This document shows positions 63,242 to 64,000 of a DNA stretch of 64,000 nucleotides, one piece after another (positions within the stretch are counted from its first letter, which is position 1; each line of letters begins with the position of its first letter). The DNA is from Natronococcus sp. CG52 (GTDB taxonomy: Archaea > Halobacteriota > Halobacteria > Halobacteriales > Natrialbaceae): the NCBI RefSeq assembly GCF_023913515.1, contig NZ_CP099392.1, positions 328,953 to 392,952 on the forward strand. Direction: 5' to 3'. The notes under the pieces were generated by a model, which was given only the letters and a program-made list of their open reading frames with translations, did not search any database and was not told where the DNA came from. The translations under genes and the position numbers were made by a program.

Positions 63242-64000
63242 ATGACTGAGAAACTGAGCGAATCGGCGGCAGAACCCGACGGCTCCGGAGATTCCGTCAT
63301 TACCGAGTACGAACTGTTCGAGGTCCCGCCGCGCTGGCTGTTCCTCAAGGTGACGACGAGCGACGGCACCGTCGGCTGGGGCGAACCGGTCGTCGAAGGA
63401 CGCGCGAAGAGCGTCCGAACCGCCGTCGAAGAACTGATGGACGGTTATCTGCTCGGCGAGGACCCTGCCCGGATCGAAGATCACTGGCAGACGATGTACC
63501 GCGGCGGCTTCTACCGCGGCGGCCCCGTGCTGATGAGCGCCATCGCCGGGATCGATCAGGCGCTGTGGGACATCAAGGGCAAGCGGTTCGGCGCACCCGT
63601 GTACGAACTCCTCGGCGGAGCAGCCCGGGATCGCATCCGCGTCTACCAGTGGATCGGCGGCGATCGGCCCGCCGAAGTCGGGGAAGCGGCCGCAAAGAAG
63701 GTCGAAGCGGGCTTTACCGGGCTCAAAATGAACGCGACGCCCAAGCTGGAACGGATCGACACTCCAGCAGCGGTCGACGCGGCCCGCGATCGGCTCGCCG
63801 AAGTTCGCGAGACCGTCGGCGACGAAATCGATATCGGCGTCGACTTTCACGGCCGAGCGAGCAAAACGATGGCGAAGCGCCTCGTCGCCGCGCTCGAGCC
63901 GTACGAGCCGATGTTCGTCGAGGAACCGGTACTCCCCGAACACAACGACGCGCTGCCGGAGATCGCTCAACATACGACGATCCCGATCGCGACGGGCGAA
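63242..64000 (+). CDS. dgoD: D-galactonate dehydratase paralogue, cut by window end
   Basis: 253 residues are visible before the window ends, still open. After a Ser/Glu/Ala-rich lead of about 18 residues the sequence follows the dehydratase at 43942 very closely (ITEYELFEVPPRWLFLKVTT, then DHWQTMYRGGFYRGGPVLMS). The visible metal and catalytic set is complete: Asp and His in GVDFHGRASK, Glu in FVEEPV and the last Glu in IATGE. It should dehydrate D-galactonate or a close relative. Unlike its paralogue it stands alone and is not joined to a GH2. Confidence 0.87.
   Translation, partial: MTEKLSESAAEPDGSGDSVITEYELFEVPPRWLFLKVTTSDGTVGWGEPVVEGRAKSVRTAVEELMDGYLLGEDPARIEDHWQTMYRGGFYRGGPVLMSAIAGIDQALWDIKGKRFGAPVYELLGGAARDRIRVYQWIGGDRPAEVGEAAAKKVEAGFTGLKMNATPKLERIDTPAAVDAARDRLAEVRETVGDEIDIGVDFHGRASKTMAKRLVAALEPYEPMFVEEPVLPEHNDALPEIAQHTTIPIATGE

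Noticed and set aside
1..64000. tRNA, rRNA, CRISPR array or transposase gene
   Set aside because: None recognised on either strand; the repeats seen are not regularly spaced direct repeats and no DDE/HUH transposase motifs appear.

Overview
The window reads as chromosomal DNA of a haloarchaeon, most likely of the Natrialbales type (inference). The sequence is GC-rich, the predicted proteins are acidic, and exported proteins carry twin-arginine signals, several of them lipoproteins. Promoters are a TATA-like box about 27 bases upstream of a leaderless start codon. There is also a TFB-type transcription factor and several HTH-10 (bacterio-opsin-activator-like) regulators.

Left part (1-12 kb): secreted or surface proteins, three MFS transporters, a TRAM-domain zinc-ribbon protein, a broken methyltransferase and an ABC-2 exporter divergent from a TetR regulator. 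From 13 to 28 kb there is a small-molecule and stress region. It holds an ArsR/AHSA1/AHSA1/GFA operon with duplicated operators. Four HTH-10 paralogues (two intact, two broken) sit beside an FAD monooxygenase and two SnoaL-like proteins, and a second ABC-2 exporter follows. Several decaying fragments lie here too: a permease piece, a gamma-glutamyltranspeptidase tail and two small membrane proteins.

Middle part (28-40 kb): a TetR/MATE pair, a metallophosphoesterase, TFB, an EamA exporter, an acetolactate-synthase-like enzyme and a succinate-semialdehyde-type dehydrogenase. It also contains two copies of a palindromic MITE-like element and a cluster of perfect small hairpins.

Right part (40-64 kb): a carbohydrate locus organised as partly duplicated modules. 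It contains two GH2 glycosidases, two D-galactonate-dehydratase-type enolases (one joined in frame to a GH2, one cut by the window end), two IclR regulators and two CUT1-type sugar ABC transporters. A GH43 lipoprotein, a GH4 alpha-galactosidase and a Cys-type sulfatase complete it. The simplest reading is uptake and hydrolysis of a galactose-containing, possibly sulfated, oligo- or polysaccharide, feeding galactonate into a non-phosphorylating Entner-Doudoroff type route. An inverted repeat GTTCAC-N5-rTGAAC lies in the IclR/transporter intergenic region and partially before the sulfatase, and is a candidate operator.

Single-base frameshifts are strikingly frequent. Several interrupt otherwise well-preserved genes (both GH2 genes, a solute-binding protein, MATE, metallophosphoesterase), so read errors must be separated from real gene decay. 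I saw no tRNA, rRNA, CRISPR array or transposase gene.
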